A stretch of 47,373 bases of DNA from Planctomycetaceae bacterium (GCA_005798335.1 SYJV01000007.1:1-47373), one strand, 5' to 3'. Shown: positions 1 to 9,119, counted from the stretch's first letter. Program-made: numbers and translations. Notes: generated from the sequence alone by a model not told the origin.

Positions 1-2023
1 GATCGCGGAGGGCCTGGCGCTGCGAATCGTCCAAGGAGACGTGCCCCAGAGCCTGAAAAACAAACGCGTGATTGCGTTGGACATGGGAGCGATTATCGCC
101 GGTACGAAATTCCGCGGGGAATTTGAAGAGCGGCTAAAAGCGGTGCTGCGCGAAGTTAAAGATGCGGGAGGAAACGTTGTGCTGTTTATCGACGAACTGC
201 ACACGGTAGTGGGTGCGGGTGCCGCCGAGGGAGGCAGCGACGCTGCAAATTTACTCAAGCCCGAACTAGCCCGCGGTCAACTGCGTTGTATCGGTGCCAC
301 GACGCTGGACGAATACCGCAAACATATCGAGAAAGATGCTGCTCTCGAAAGGAGGTTTCAACCCGTTTTCGTGGGAGAACCCAGTGTCGATGATACGGTG
401 ACCATCTTGCGTGGACTCAAGCCACGCTATGAATCGCATCATGGCGTCAAGATTCGCGACTCGGCCTTGGTCGCGGCTGCCAGCCTATCGAATCGCTACA
501 TTACGGACCGGTTTCTACCCGACAAAGCGATTGACTTGGTCGACGAAGCGGCCAGCAAACTAGCGATGGAACGCGAGAGCGTGCCGACAGAGATCGACGA
601 AGTTCAGCGTCGATTGCGTCAATTGGAACTTGCTCAGCGCCAGTTGTCGGAAGAGTCAGACGAATCCACCGACCAACAACTCCATGAGATCGAGCACGAA
701 ATGCGAATGTCGCAGCGAGAACTGGCCAGCTTGCGCGAACAGTGGGAAGCCGAAAAACTAGGCATGAGCGACGTGCAATCCGTGCGCAAGCAACTGGACC
801 ATGCCGATTCGCTGTTCAAGCAGCTCGAAGTATCGATCAAGGACAAACAGTCGACTGGTCAGAACGTGCCCGAAACGGATTATCAAAAGCTGTTTGAGCT
901 GGACAAGCAACGCCATCATTTGCGACAACAGATCGAACAAGAAGAGCCAGCTCCGACTGCGCAAGCTAACGAACGAAAACTGCTGCGTACCGAAGTAACC
1001 GCGGACGAAATCGCGGCGGTGGTCAGTCAATGGACAGGTGTTCCGGTAAGCCGCATGTTAGAATCGGAACGCGCAAAATTGCTGGTACTGGAAGAACGCT
1101 TGCATCAACGCGTGGTTGGACAAGTCACTGCCGTAGAAGCAGTCTCGAATGCTGTTCGCCGCAGTCGCTCGGGATTGCAGGATCCCAATCGGCCGATTGG
1201 TTCGTTTCTGTTCCTGGGGCCAACTGGAGTGGGCAAGACAGAACTGTGCAAGGCATTGGCGGAAGTCATGTTTGATGACGAACATGCTATGGTGCGGTTG
1301 GACATGAGTGAATTCATGGAACGGCATACTGTCAGTCGATTGATCGGCGCGCCACCGGGCTATGTGGGCTACGAAGAGGGTGGCAAACTGACCGAAGCGG
1401 TGCGGCGCCGTCCCTATGCTGTGATACTGCTGGACGAAATCGAAAAGGCCCACGGCGACGTTTTCAACGTACTGCTACAAGTTCTGGATGATGGGCGATT
1501 GACGGATGGTCATGGCCGAACGGTTGATTTTACAAACACCGTGGTAGTGATGACCAGCAACATCGGTAGCCAGATCATCCAAAAACTGACCGAAGAGAAT
1601 GCTGACGAACAGGAGATTCAATCCGCCTTGAAAGAAGCTCTCCAGGCCAAGTTTCTGCCAGAATTCTTGAACCGGATCGATGAGACAATCCTGTTCGAAC
1701 CATTGGGACGCAAACAAATTCGCGAGATCGTCGCGTTGCAGTTAAAACGCCTGGAGAAACAACTTGACGCGAATCAGATACGCATGGAAATAACGGCAGC
1801 GGCGATCAACGAAATCGCCATTCAAGGTTACGACATTGCGTACGGGGCACGGCCGTTGAAGCGAGTCATTCAGCGACAGATTCAGAATCCGCTGGCAAGC
1901 GAATTGCTGAAGGGCAGCATTGGCGAGGGAACCGGTGTACGCATCGATTTCCGCGATGAGCAGTTTGTATTCGAGCGATTGCCTAGCATTCCAACTGCCC
2001 AACCTGAGCTGCAACGCAGTTAA
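1..2023 (+). CDS. clpB: ATP-dependent disaggregase ClpB, 3' part (5' end outside window)
   Basis: The reading frame is open from base 2, so the gene enters from the left edge. About 670 codons remain of a protein usually about 860 long, and the N-domain and first Walker A are missing. Visible in order are the end of NBD1 with Walker B (LFIDELH, near base 190) and its arginine-finger region (ERRFQPV), the coiled-coil middle domain (about bases 600-960, Glu/Gln/Leu rich), then NBD2 with Walker A (GPTGVGKT, near 1220), pore-loop YVGYEEGG, Walker B ([10 protein letters not shown]) and sensor-2 GARPLKR. The coiled-coil middle domain of this length separates ClpB from ClpA or ClpC. The family rescues aggregated proteins with DnaK in the cytoplasm. 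The internal ATG-like start at base 41 is not real because ClpB sequence continues upstream. Confidence 0.97.
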   Translation, partial: IAEGLALRIVQGDVPQSLKNKRVIALDMGAIIAGTKFRGEFEERLKAVLREVKDAGGNVVLFIDELHTVVGAGAAEGGSDAANLLKPELARGQLRCIGATTLDEYRKHIEKDAALERRFQPVFVGEPSVDDTVTILRGLKPRYESHHGVKIRDSALVAAASLSNRYITDRFLPDKAIDLVDEAASKLAMERESVPTEIDEVQRRLRQLELAQRQLSEESDESTDQQLHEIEHEMRMSQRELASLREQWEAEKLGMSDVQSVRKQLDHADSLFKQLEVSIKDKQSTGQNVPETDYQKLFELDKQRHHLRQQIEQEEPAPTAQANERKLLRTEVTADEIAAVVSQWTGVPVSRMLESERAKLLVLEERLHQRVVGQVTAVEAVSNAVRRSRSGLQDPNRPIGSFLFLGPTGVGKTELCKALAEVMFDDEHAMVRLDMSEFMERHTVSRLIGAPPGYVGYEEGGKLTEAVRRRPYAVILLDEIEKAHGDVFNVLLQVLDDGRLTDGHGRTVDFTNTVVVMTSNIGSQIIQKLTEENADEQEIQSALKEALQAKFLPEFLNRIDETILFEPLGRKQIREIVALQLKRLEKQLDANQIRMEITAAAINEIAIQGYDIAYGARPLKRVIQRQIQNPLASELLKGSIGEGTGVRIDFRDEQFVFERLPSIPTAQPELQRS

Positions 2024-2039
2024 TCGCCCGGGTGAGTAG

Positions 2040-2075
2040 CCTGGTTCGCGAACCCGTGGTGGGGCGCGGACCAGG
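2040..2075. terminator. GC-rich hairpin just after clpB
   Basis: An 11-bp stem (2040-2050 with 2065-2075, one G-U pair) encloses a 14-nt loop, 17 bases after the clpB stop. There is no U-tract, so it could be a terminator-like or mRNA-stabilising hairpin or simply another repeat unit. It directly abuts the target site of the palindromic mobile element at 2089. Confidence 0.4.
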
Positions 2076-2088
2076 TCTCGCTTAGGCG

Positions 2089-2210
2089 CAATACCGTTCA
2101 ACGAACGTGGGATAAGCTTCCAGCTTGTCAATATCTTGTGCAAGCAATGGCGAAACTCCGCTACAGGTTGACAAGCTGGAAGCTTATCCCACGTTCGTTG
2201 AACGGTATTG
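2089..2210 (-). mobile_element. Palindromic MITE-like element, copy 1
   Basis: A 122-bp element has 43-bp perfectly inverted arms (begins CAATACCGTTC, ends with the reverse complement) and a 36-nt centre. The identical 10-bp sequence CGCTTAGGCG flanks it at 2079-2088 and 2211-2220, a target-site duplication. The centre is in the opposite orientation to copies at 6946 and 44090, hence the minus strand here. It has no coding capacity. Insertion is in the clpB/DUF481-gene intergenic region at the edge of another repeat (2214-2323). Confidence 0.9.
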
Positions 2211-2213
2211 CGC

Positions 2214-2323
2214 TTAGGCGACCGGTAGATGGGTTCTTACCAATACCGCCCGAGGCGCAAGCGAGTGCGTGCCAGGTTTTACGTACTCGCTTGCGCTTCG
2301 GGCTTGTATCCGCTCAATCGCTA
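2214..2323. repeat. REP-like palindrome, GAAGCGCAAGCGAGTG family, copy 1
   Basis: Left arm around 2246-2268 (CCCGAGGCGCAAGCGAGTG) pairs with the inverted right arm around 2284-2311 (ACTCGCTTGCGCTTCGGG). The outer left end TTAGGCGACCGGTAGAT resembles the TTAGCGAGCGGCAG ends of the copies at 19463 and 35671. The right edge runs into the stop codon of the DUF481 gene at 2321. Confidence 0.75.
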
Positions 2324-3355
2324 GAATTTGTACAACAGCAGTGCCGTGTAATTGAGGTCATTGGGCTTCCGACCATTAGGCGTACTATCGTAGCGATCCA
2401 TCGCTCCCAACTTGAGCGACATGTTGCCCGATTCGTCCAAGAGAATTTCCCACGCCAGGTCGGAAATGAAACGAAAGTTGTCAAAGTCCGTCCACTCAGG
2501 GAAATAATCTAGCTTGGCGATGACTTTGTTGCGTTTGTTCACTTGGTGTTCGTAGTCAGCGCCAAACAGTGCTTCTGGAACCCAGCGGTTATCAGGACCT
2601 CCAAATTCTCTCGAGGTACCCGCACCAAACCGACCCTTAAGCTGGAGGTCTTTCGTATTGAACAATCGATAACCGATACCAGCGTTAATGTTGTAGCGCA
2701 GGTCGAACGCTTTGAATTCGTCGTACTCTAAACCGTTCTTGAGAAAACCGGTCCATGGCGAGTCGCCAAAGAATCGTTCATAGTCCGCATAGAGGAGCGC
2801 ATTGTTTTGCGTCTCGTTGCTGGCAGCACTAGTGCGATTGTGGGTCAGGCGAAGGTCCATCAAGTTGATATCGGTCTTGCGTTTAAATCTAGCTCCGGCT
2901 TGAAAGCTGAACGACTCGGCATTTCCCGTCGAGCCGTTGATGCCGAGCTCCGCGCTGTTAACCCAACCGTCCCACGGTAACCAATTGAGCGCGCTGTACC
3001 AAGCTGAATCACTGTCTCGGACGTCAATCTGTTGAGTTGGCTGTTGATTGTCGAAAACAGTTGGAATGTCTTGGGGTACCAGCGGCGGCGGCGGCTCCAA
3101 CAGCCCTTGGTCGTTCTGAGGAACTATTGGAATGGGCGCGCCCGACGGCATTTCCATTGCGGCAGCTTGCTGAACGGACGATGTTGGACCAGCGGCTGTC
3201 GTTTTGTTAGGTGGCCGTTGCACTGACGGCTGGGTAGCAGTCACTGAAGGCACCAGTGATTTGTCGGTCAACCATTGCTGGCCATAGACGGTGCTGGTAT
3301 TGACCAGCAGTGCCACGAGCACACAACAAAACAGATTCGTGGTGATTCGCAGCAT
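2321..3355 (-). CDS. DUF481-family outer-membrane beta-barrel protein
   Basis: 344 residues. The start at 3355 is chosen because the protein then opens with a signal peptide (MLRITTNLFCCVLVALLV, cleavage near VYGQ). The longer frame to 3430 would translate the palindromic repeat at 3368-3491. After a Pro/Gln/Thr-rich linker (about residues 25-100) comes a barrel of about 220 residues with alternating aromatic strands, ending in Phe as outer-membrane barrels do. The pattern (SAELGINGSTGNAES, LKGRFGAGTSREFG, AKLDYFPEW, ISDLAWEI) matches DUF481/YdiY-like proteins, called salt-induced outer-membrane proteins in enterobacteria. Function is not known. It stands alone, with repeats on both sides. 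Confidence 0.82.
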   Translation of the reverse strand: MLRITTNLFCCVLVALLVNTSTVYGQQWLTDKSLVPSVTATQPSVQRPPNKTTAAGPTSSVQQAAAMEMPSGAPIPIVPQNDQGLLEPPPPLVPQDIPTVFDNQQPTQQIDVRDSDSAWYSALNWLPWDGWVNSAELGINGSTGNAESFSFQAGARFKRKTDINLMDLRLTHNRTSAASNETQNNALLYADYERFFGDSPWTGFLKNGLEYDEFKAFDLRYNINAGIGYRLFNTKDLQLKGRFGAGTSREFGGPDNRWVPEALFGADYEHQVNKRNKVIAKLDYFPEWTDFDNFRFISDLAWEILLDESGNMSLKLGAMDRYDSTPNGRKPNDLNYTALLLYKF

Positions 3356-3367
3356 GCCAATAACCCT

Positions 3368-3491
3368 GAGAGTAGAACGATTGTCCTCAATCGTTTTTCC
3401 AAGCAATTTGATCGTCTTTCCCCAATTCATGGACTACTTCCAATCAAATCAAGCATTCTTCCGAGCAATTGAGGACAATCGCTCTAGTCTC
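3368..3491. repeat. Paired palindrome repeat, GATTGTCCTCAATC family, copy 1
   Basis: GAGAGTAGAACGATTGTCC (from 3368) is repeated in inverted orientation as GAGGACAATCGCTCTAGTCTC (to 3491). Each half is itself a short palindrome (CGATTG-TCC-TCAATCG type). The same units occur at 10711-10740 and 10892-10920. The element lies directly upstream of the DUF481 gene and probably contains or displaces its promoter. Confidence 0.75.
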
Positions 3492-3931
3492 ATACCCAAC
3501 GTTTTTGGCGTAGACGATGTACCAATCAAGTTTTAGACAATTTTTCATCGTCATCGCAAGAGCGATTGGATGCAATTGAACTTGCAGATCTCGCCGCAAA
3601 GGCCCTCCTGAACTTGTCTGCTGGTTACCTGTGACCACTCAGCGAGCTCGATCAATATTGGACGTCCCGACCAAAGAGAATTGCCAGCAATCGCATTTGT
3701 ATCCTACCGAACAAACCGTGTCGTAATTATTTCTGAAAACTACGTACCACATCCTGCACCCACGCAAGGCAGCATTGGCGCTTCGGAGGACACGAGATCG
3801 GATTGTTGACCATACTGCGAAGTACCTTGCTCCTGACGTAATCGGTGTCATTGAAAAATGGTTCGGGATGCGATCGATTGTCCAATGCCAACAGTGCCAG
3901 ACCTGAAGGATACCTATTGTTTGGCGATCGA
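3492..3931. other. Intergenic stretch without a recognisable gene
   Basis: About 440 bases between the start side of the DUF481 gene and the 3' end of the oxidoreductase gene. Short frames here have no start signal or family resemblance. No RNA gene or clear terminator was recognised. Confidence 0.5.
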
Positions 3932-4990
3932 TTAATCGGCGTAACTGGGCCCGAGCAGTGGCAATGTTACTGCTTGGCCAGTTCTTGCGGAAATGAGACA
4001 AGCTTCGCAGATCTCGACTGCCGCACGCCCCTCGCTGCCGCCGACTACGGGCGCTCTGTTGTCCAAAATGCTATCGACGAATTCTTGGATCACGCCGATG
4101 TGCGGGAATAAACGAATCGGCGACTTGGGTTCCTTGAGATAGTCGAATCGCTCGGGCGTATAGATGCGCTCCCACTTGTCGCCTTTGCCGAGATCCAAGT
4201 ATTCAAAATTCTCCAAGTCCAACATAGCGTCGCGCCCGATGATTTGAAATCGCACCTCGCTGCTGGGAATACTTGGATCGGGCAACTCGGCAGTGATCCA
4301 CATGTGCGCCATCAGACCACCCTCAAAAACAATCTGGGCCATCACTGACAAGTTGCTCGATGGCAAATCGCTATAGGTTGTTGCCTGGGCAAAAACGTGC
4401 GTGGCGTTACGTCCGGTCAACCATCGCAAAAAATCGGCGTTATGCGTCGCCATTCCCATAAACAATCCACCACTGCGCGGATCTAACATCCACTTGCGGT
4501 CGTTGCATAATTGCTTGGTCAGCGAACTTGGAAACGCGGAGACGGTGCGCAGCATGCGCACCGGTCCAAGTTCGCCCGCATCGATCAGTTCTTTGGCTTT
4601 GCGAGTGATCTTGCGAAAACGCTCGGTCTTAACAACTGCAAGATGCACATTTCCGGCTCGGCAAGCCTCGATCATGGCATCGCATTGTGCGATCGAAGGG
4701 GCCATCGGCTTTTCCGCCAATACATGCTTGCCATGCGCCGCCGCCAGTTGAGTTAATTCCAGTCGATCTTGATCGGGCGTCGCTAGGACAACTGCTTGAA
4801 TATCGGGACGAGCGACCAGCGCGTTTGCCGACGGTTCGTGCGCCACGCCATACTCAGCCGCAAGGTGCGCTGCGCGACTACCGCCTGAAATCGCCACCAG
4901 TCGACAACCACGCGCGTGTCGAGCAACGACTTCGCTGTAGGTCAGCCCCATAAAACCCGCTCCGATCACGCCAATTCCAATCGATTGCAT
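3932..4990 (-). CDS. Gfo/Idh/MocA family NAD(P)-dependent oxidoreductase
   Basis: 352 residues. The start at 4990 has GGAG six bases upstream and puts the Rossmann motif at the very N-terminus (GVIGAGFMG, GxGxxG at residues 10-15). The frame extending to 5143 adds 51 unrelated residues. The family EKP motif (AEKPM) lies near residue 95, and the central substrate-domain motif MGMATHNADFLRW carries the conserved His. Members oxidise or reduce sugars, inositols or their derivatives with NAD(P). There is no signal peptide, so it acts in the cytoplasm. Substrate cannot be told. It is monocistronic, transcribed away from the pseudopilin gene at 5329. Confidence 0.9.
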   Translation of the reverse strand: MQSIGIGVIGAGFMGLTYSEVVARHARGCRLVAISGGSRAAHLAAEYGVAHEPSANALVARPDIQAVVLATPDQDRLELTQLAAAHGKHVLAEKPMAPSIAQCDAMIEACRAGNVHLAVVKTERFRKITRKAKELIDAGELGPVRMLRTVSAFPSSLTKQLCNDRKWMLDPRSGGLFMGMATHNADFLRWLTGRNATHVFAQATTYSDLPSSNLSVMAQIVFEGGLMAHMWITAELPDPSIPSSEVRFQIIGRDAMLDLENFEYLDLGKGDKWERIYTPERFDYLKEPKSPIRLFPHIGVIQEFVDSILDNRAPVVGGSEGRAAVEICEACLISARTGQAVTLPLLGPSYAD

Positions 4991-5328
4991 AGTCACTCCG
5001 ATTATTTTCCAGGATTTCCAAAGGCACGCGAAAATCAACCTTCGGCCCTCGTTGGTAAATGAAACAAACTTCCAACTACTGCCAAAGAGTGTGCCGAGTT
5101 CTTTCACTCGACTCAACCCCCTCATAGTTTCTTCGCGAACCAACGCAATTCATTACCTTGCAATCGCTGGTTCGCACAACGAATCACGACTTATGACTCC
5201 CCGCTGCAGCTCCGACAACCGATATCGCGTCAACATTGACATCAAAATCGGATCTCCTAAACTTAATGTATTGTTATCTCTCGTTGTTCTTGGACTACGC
5301 ATTTGCAAATTTAGTGGGAGTTTTGATT
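4991..5328. other. Divergent intergenic region
   Basis: About 340 bases separating the oxidoreductase (leftward) and DUF1559 pseudopilin (rightward) genes, so it must hold both promoters. The Shine-Dalgarno GGGAG at 5316-5320 serves the pseudopilin. I see no repeat or small gene. Confidence 0.5.
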
Positions 5329-6333
5329 ATGGGAAACTCGATTCGAAATCGGACCGGATTCACGTTGGTGGAGTTGTTGGTGGTAATCGCAATTATTGGC
5401 GTGCTGGTAGGGTTACTGTTACCAGCCGTTCAATCGGCGCGCGAAGCGGCGCGGCGAATGCAGTGCAGCAACAATCTGAAGCAGATAGGATTGGCGATTC
5501 ATAACTATGAAAATGCGAACAAGAGAATTCCACCTGGCGCGGTTTGGAATGGTGGAACTGTAGATATTACCGTCGGTAGGTTTGTCGGGCCGATTAACGA
5601 ACGTGGATCTTCGTTAGCTTTCATACTACCATACCTTGAACAACAGGCACTGTACGATCAATTCGACTTTGCATTGCCAATTAACCACGCTAGGTTTCCG
5701 GCCAACGTATTTGGCGGAATGTTCCTCAAGGGAGCGCGCGTGGCCGCCTACATCTGCCCCTCCGATCTCAATGATCCGATCTCGCCGGGTGTAAATCAGA
5801 TTCAACCTTCGAATTATACCTTTAACATGGGGCCATCGTCCGCGCTGTCGAATAACGGCAATTGTTCGTGTCCTTTGTACTCGACGTTTCAGAGATTCAA
5901 TATTGCGAACACTCCACAAACAACTCCCGCGGGACCATTTACTCGACAGGGTTGGGCGTACACGGGCAAGTTCGGAGATGTCAGCGATGGCTTATCGAAC
6001 ACAATATTCTTCGGCGAAATACGCGCCGACTCGTCCAACCATGCTCGTCAAGGATGGTGCCATTCGAACAAATGGGGAATTTTCACGCAGATTCCGATTA
6101 ACTTTGATTCGTCCGAGCCCGATGTTCCTACCGCGCTGGCCAAAGGGAAGACCGCCTGCAACGCGCGTTGCACTTGGAACACCGAGGTTGGCTTCAAATC
6201 TCGTCACACTGGCGGAGCACAAGTCGTCATGGGAGACGGCTCGGTTCATTTTCTCTCGCAGACCATTGACATGGTGATGTACCAGAACTTGGGTGGCAAA
6301 TCCGACGGTCAAACCGCATCGGTCACTCAGTAG
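5329..6333 (+). CDS. DUF1559 type II secretion/pilin-like major pseudopilin
   Basis: 334 residues. The start at 5329 follows GGGAG with 8-base spacing and places the type IV prepilin signal near the N-terminus (RTGFTLVELLVVIAIIGVL), where prepilin peptidase cuts before the Phe. Next come the planctomycete-typical REAARRMQCSNNLKQIGLA helix, the DUF1559 (SBP_bac_10) domain and the C-terminal H-X9-DG signature (RHTGGAQVVMGDGSVHF). The protein is thought to form pseudopilus-like fibres or to be anchored by its N-terminal helix on the outside of the inner membrane. Planctomycetes carry dozens of paralogues. It is followed 117 bases later by a small lipoprotein, a common pairing. Confidence 0.95.
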   Translation: MGNSIRNRTGFTLVELLVVIAIIGVLVGLLLPAVQSAREAARRMQCSNNLKQIGLAIHNYENANKRIPPGAVWNGGTVDITVGRFVGPINERGSSLAFILPYLEQQALYDQFDFALPINHARFPANVFGGMFLKGARVAAYICPSDLNDPISPGVNQIQPSNYTFNMGPSSALSNNGNCSCPLYSTFQRFNIANTPQTTPAGPFTRQGWAYTGKFGDVSDGLSNTIFFGEIRADSSNHARQGWCHSNKWGIFTQIPINFDSSEPDVPTALAKGKTACNARCTWNTEVGFKSRHTGGAQVVMGDGSVHFLSQTIDMVMYQNLGGKSDGQTASVTQ

Positions 6334-6450
6334 GCTCGCAATTCGCGCGATGGTAAATAACATCTCGGCAACTCATTCCGCTTTGGTGGCGAGATGCGAA
6401 ACGTTAATCGCTAGATTTCCACGTCGGGTTACCAATAAGGAATTGAATCA

Positions 6451-6906
6451 ATGTTCGCAAGAACAAGTGTGTGGTTGGTTATTGGAATTGCAGGTATCCA
6501 GTTGCTGAACGGCTGTGGCGGTGGCGCCGATGGTCGAGTTGAAGTTTCAGGTACGGTCGAAGCAGACGGCAAACCACTCGCTGGTGCCAACGTCGCTTTC
6601 ATTGGCGGTGGTGGTGGAGCGCTGGCAACAGCCTCGACAGACAAGGATGGCAAGTTCCGAATTCGAGTTGCTACCGGTGAAAATAAAGTGTCGATCAGCA
6701 AGGTTGACGAAAGAGCTCAGGCCGCCATGAAACCGCAAAGCGAAGCTGACTCACTGATGGGGACCGAAGCACAGGCCAAAGCCTCGATGGCCAGCGCTCC
6801 CAAAGCAGTTATTGCGGAACGCTACGCCGATCCAGAAACATCGGGACTGAAGTTTGATATCCAAAGTGGCATGGCTCCAATTTCAATCAGCATCTCTTCG
6901 AAGTAA
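6451..6906 (+). CDS. Small lipoprotein with carboxypeptidase-regulatory-like fold
   Basis: 151 residues. AAGGAATTG precedes the ATG. The signal peptide ends in a lipobox (LLNGC, Cys22), followed by a Gly-rich stretch and a transthyretin/CarboxypepD_reg-like beta domain (VSGTVEADGKPLAGANVAF and DKDGKFRIRVATGENKVSI). The last third is Ala/Ser-rich. Such proteins commonly follow DUF1559 genes in planctomycetes, so cotranscription with the pseudopilin upstream is likely. Role is unknown, perhaps a surface or periplasmic adhesion module. Confidence 0.85.
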   Translation: MFARTSVWLVIGIAGIQLLNGCGGGADGRVEVSGTVEADGKPLAGANVAFIGGGGGALATASTDKDGKFRIRVATGENKVSISKVDERAQAAMKPQSEADSLMGTEAQAKASMASAPKAVIAERYADPETSGLKFDIQSGMAPISISISSK

Positions 6907-6945
6907 TGGAAATCGCGAATCGTACTGAAGAGCGCCGATTAGAAG

Positions 6946-7076
6946 CAATACCGTTCAACGAACGTGGGATAAGCTTCCAGCGCTTCCAGCTTGTCAACCT
7001 GTAGCGGAGTTTCGCCATTGCTTGCACAAGATATTGACAAGCTGGAAGCTTATCCCACGTTCGTTGAACGGTATTG
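6946..7076 (+). mobile_element. Palindromic MITE-like element, copy 2
   Basis: Same 43-bp arms and 36-nt centre as the copies at 2089 and 44090, plus a 9-bp partial duplication in the left arm (CGCTTCCAG), giving 131 bp. Flanked by the 10-bp direct repeat CGATTAGAAG at 6936-6945 and 7077-7086. The right copy of this target duplication contains the stop codon of the porin gene at 7080, so insertion happened exactly at the gene end and left the reading frame intact. Confidence 0.92.
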
Positions 7077-7079
7077 CGA

Positions 7080-8774
7080 TTAGAAGTCAAAAGCCATGCG
7101 AGTTCCAAAACCGTGAATCCAACCGCTGCCCGCTGGAAATGAGAGGGTGTCGCTAACGTCACGGTGAGTGGCATGATAGTTGAATTGCAGTTTCATGTTA
7201 GGGTTCCAGAACCAATTCAAACCAGTGGTCAGGTTGTGGAGAATGCCACCGTTGAGCCCATCGTCATTCAAGTCTAAGAAGTTATAGCGAGCTCCCATCT
7301 GCCAAGCGCCTCGACCGTAGTGGCTGCCGCAATGTCGTTGGCGAACGATTGAAAACGTTTCTTGCGGCAACACACGATCGAATACACCTGTGTGGCGATT
7401 GTAGTGCTCGTGATCGCCCGGAGTGAGAAAGCGAAATAACTGAATATAGCCGCCGTGGTAAATGGCAGTGGCTCCAGTTGGAGCAGCCGAATTGGCTCGC
7501 GCGTCTTGCAAACCATTTACCAGGTATTCGCCCTGCAACGTCCATGGTCCAAAGACTCCCGCAATTTCGGCGTTGATCGTCTGGGAATCGTCGCCGAACA
7601 AAGTGATGCCCGCCGGGACCGGCCAATCTTGAGCTAGTCCCGCTCGAATGGCATCGCGAGTCCGAAAGACCTGAAACCGCGAGGCAATACCCTGATTCCC
7701 GGTCGCAGTGGCTTGCCTTGCTGAGAGGCCCAAGTGCAACAGGTTCGCTCCTTCGTTTTCGTACCACAGTAATCGTGTCAGCCTCGCAATAACGGAATAG
7801 TCGCTGTCACCGACGCTGTATCCGAACACGTTGTTTACGGGCTTAAAGATGCCTCCCGATATCACCCCATCTTCATTGTTGCCATAGTTGCGAAAGAACT
7901 GCAAACCTGGCGAAAAGCCGTTAAACGTACCTCCATAGAAAGTATCCTGATTGAACGACCTTTCCATCAGCGGTTGAAAGCGACTGCTCACAATATGCTC
8001 GAAACCGATTTGTTCTTTTTGGTTGCCCAGCCTCACGATGCCGAATATTGGCAGCTCTTTGGTTTGAACCCACAGATCCGTTGGTGCTGTCATGGCGATT
8101 TCTGAGAACCCAGGTGCGGTGCTACTGGTAGGCTGATTGCGCACTAGCACTGCATTAACGAAATCGAATTCGGCGGCCCAATCCATCGTTTGATAGAGCG
8201 TACCGTCCATTCGAAAGCGGGCTCGACGAAAATCAAAGCCATCATGGTATGGAAAGCTGATGTTGTCTTGCACGTTTTGTGGAACACTGTACCAACTGGA
8301 GTCAAATTGGAATCTGCCGCCTATGTGAACGCGAAAATCCTTGTTCTTGGATGTCAGTTCCAGTCCATGATTCCATTTTGCGTCCATATTCAGTTCGCTG
8401 CCCGATGACGCTGGTGTGCTGTCTGTCTGCAATTCGGCAGCAACTGATTTCTTCTCATCGAGCTCGTTCAGATACTCGTCGACTAATCTGCGAATCTGTT
8501 CTTGATCAACGATTGTTGCGGACGATGGGCTCGCATCAGGGCGGTCGGTTGCGACGTCTGAGGATGCGCGGTCCTGCGCCGCGGCCGGCGGTTGGACGTT
8601 GGATCTCGAGGAATCGCCATCGGATGCCGACGAAGCACTATGAAACGCGACCGGCGTTGCAAAATGCACAGACGGCTCTTGCGCCATTGAAACTCGCAAT
8701 AGGATTAGCGCGCATCCTCCGACGATTGCCCAGAGTCTCAGCCAACGACAAAATGAATTGCGTATGTTTAGCAT
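7080..8774 (-). CDS. Phosphate-selective-type porin (OprP/OprO family)
   Basis: 564 residues. Signal peptide with hydrophobic core LWAIVGGCALILL and cleavage near SMAQEP, then a low-complexity linker, a short coiled coil (QEQIRRLVDEYLNELDEKK, about residues 90-110) and a barrel. The barrel opens with VHIGGRFQFDSSWY and ends with RMAFDF, terminal Phe. Motifs such as ARFRMDGTLYQTMDWAAEFDFVNA, LGNQKEQIGFE and QGEYLVNGLQDA are typical of the porin O/P family (PF07396). These trimeric outer-membrane channels pass phosphate or other anions, but substrate here is unproven. Start 8774 has no strong ribosome site but is the only Met placing the signal peptide correctly. Confidence 0.9.
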   Translation of the reverse strand: MLNIRNSFCRWLRLWAIVGGCALILLRVSMAQEPSVHFATPVAFHSASSASDGDSSRSNVQPPAAAQDRASSDVATDRPDASPSSATIVDQEQIRRLVDEYLNELDEKKSVAAELQTDSTPASSGSELNMDAKWNHGLELTSKNKDFRVHIGGRFQFDSSWYSVPQNVQDNISFPYHDGFDFRRARFRMDGTLYQTMDWAAEFDFVNAVLVRNQPTSSTAPGFSEIAMTAPTDLWVQTKELPIFGIVRLGNQKEQIGFEHIVSSRFQPLMERSFNQDTFYGGTFNGFSPGLQFFRNYGNNEDGVISGGIFKPVNNVFGYSVGDSDYSVIARLTRLLWYENEGANLLHLGLSARQATATGNQGIASRFQVFRTRDAIRAGLAQDWPVPAGITLFGDDSQTINAEIAGVFGPWTLQGEYLVNGLQDARANSAAPTGATAIYHGGYIQLFRFLTPGDHEHYNRHTGVFDRVLPQETFSIVRQRHCGSHYGRGAWQMGARYNFLDLNDDGLNGGILHNLTTGLNWFWNPNMKLQFNYHATHRDVSDTLSFPAGSGWIHGFGTRMAFDF

Positions 8775-9119
8775 GCATTCAACTATGAAGATTGTCGATT
8801 TTTAGCAACTTGCTCTCAATTTCTGATCAATGGATGCAGTTCGAGTAATTGGATCGGCCTGAAGATTCCCTAGAATCGTTTCTTCCGTAACCGAGTTCGA
8901 GAATCTCGCACACGGCGCGCTCAACGTATCTGATAGGCAATCTTTAACGGAATCGAGCGTTATGCTATCGTTGCAAGCAAGCTTGGAATTGCAGCAATGT
9001 TGCCACTCGCTGGATGGATACAGATTGTATAGCTAGCGGTCGAAACGTATGAATTAGCAGCAAAAAAATGCTGACTGCGAACTCCCTATACCAGCCCGGG
9101 AAATAAACCATCGAAACCA
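8775..9119. other. Divergent intergenic region
   Basis: About 345 bases between the porin (leftward) and methyltransferase (rightward). AT-richer than the flanking genes, as expected for promoters. No repeat, RNA or small gene recognised. Confidence 0.5.

Noticed and set aside
3356-3430. N-terminal extension of the DUF481 gene
   Set aside because: It translates the GATTGTCCTCAATC repeat; signal peptide begins at 3355.
4991-5143. N-terminal extension of the Gfo/Idh/MocA gene
   Set aside because: Family proteins start a few residues before GxGxxG, and GGAG lies before 4990.
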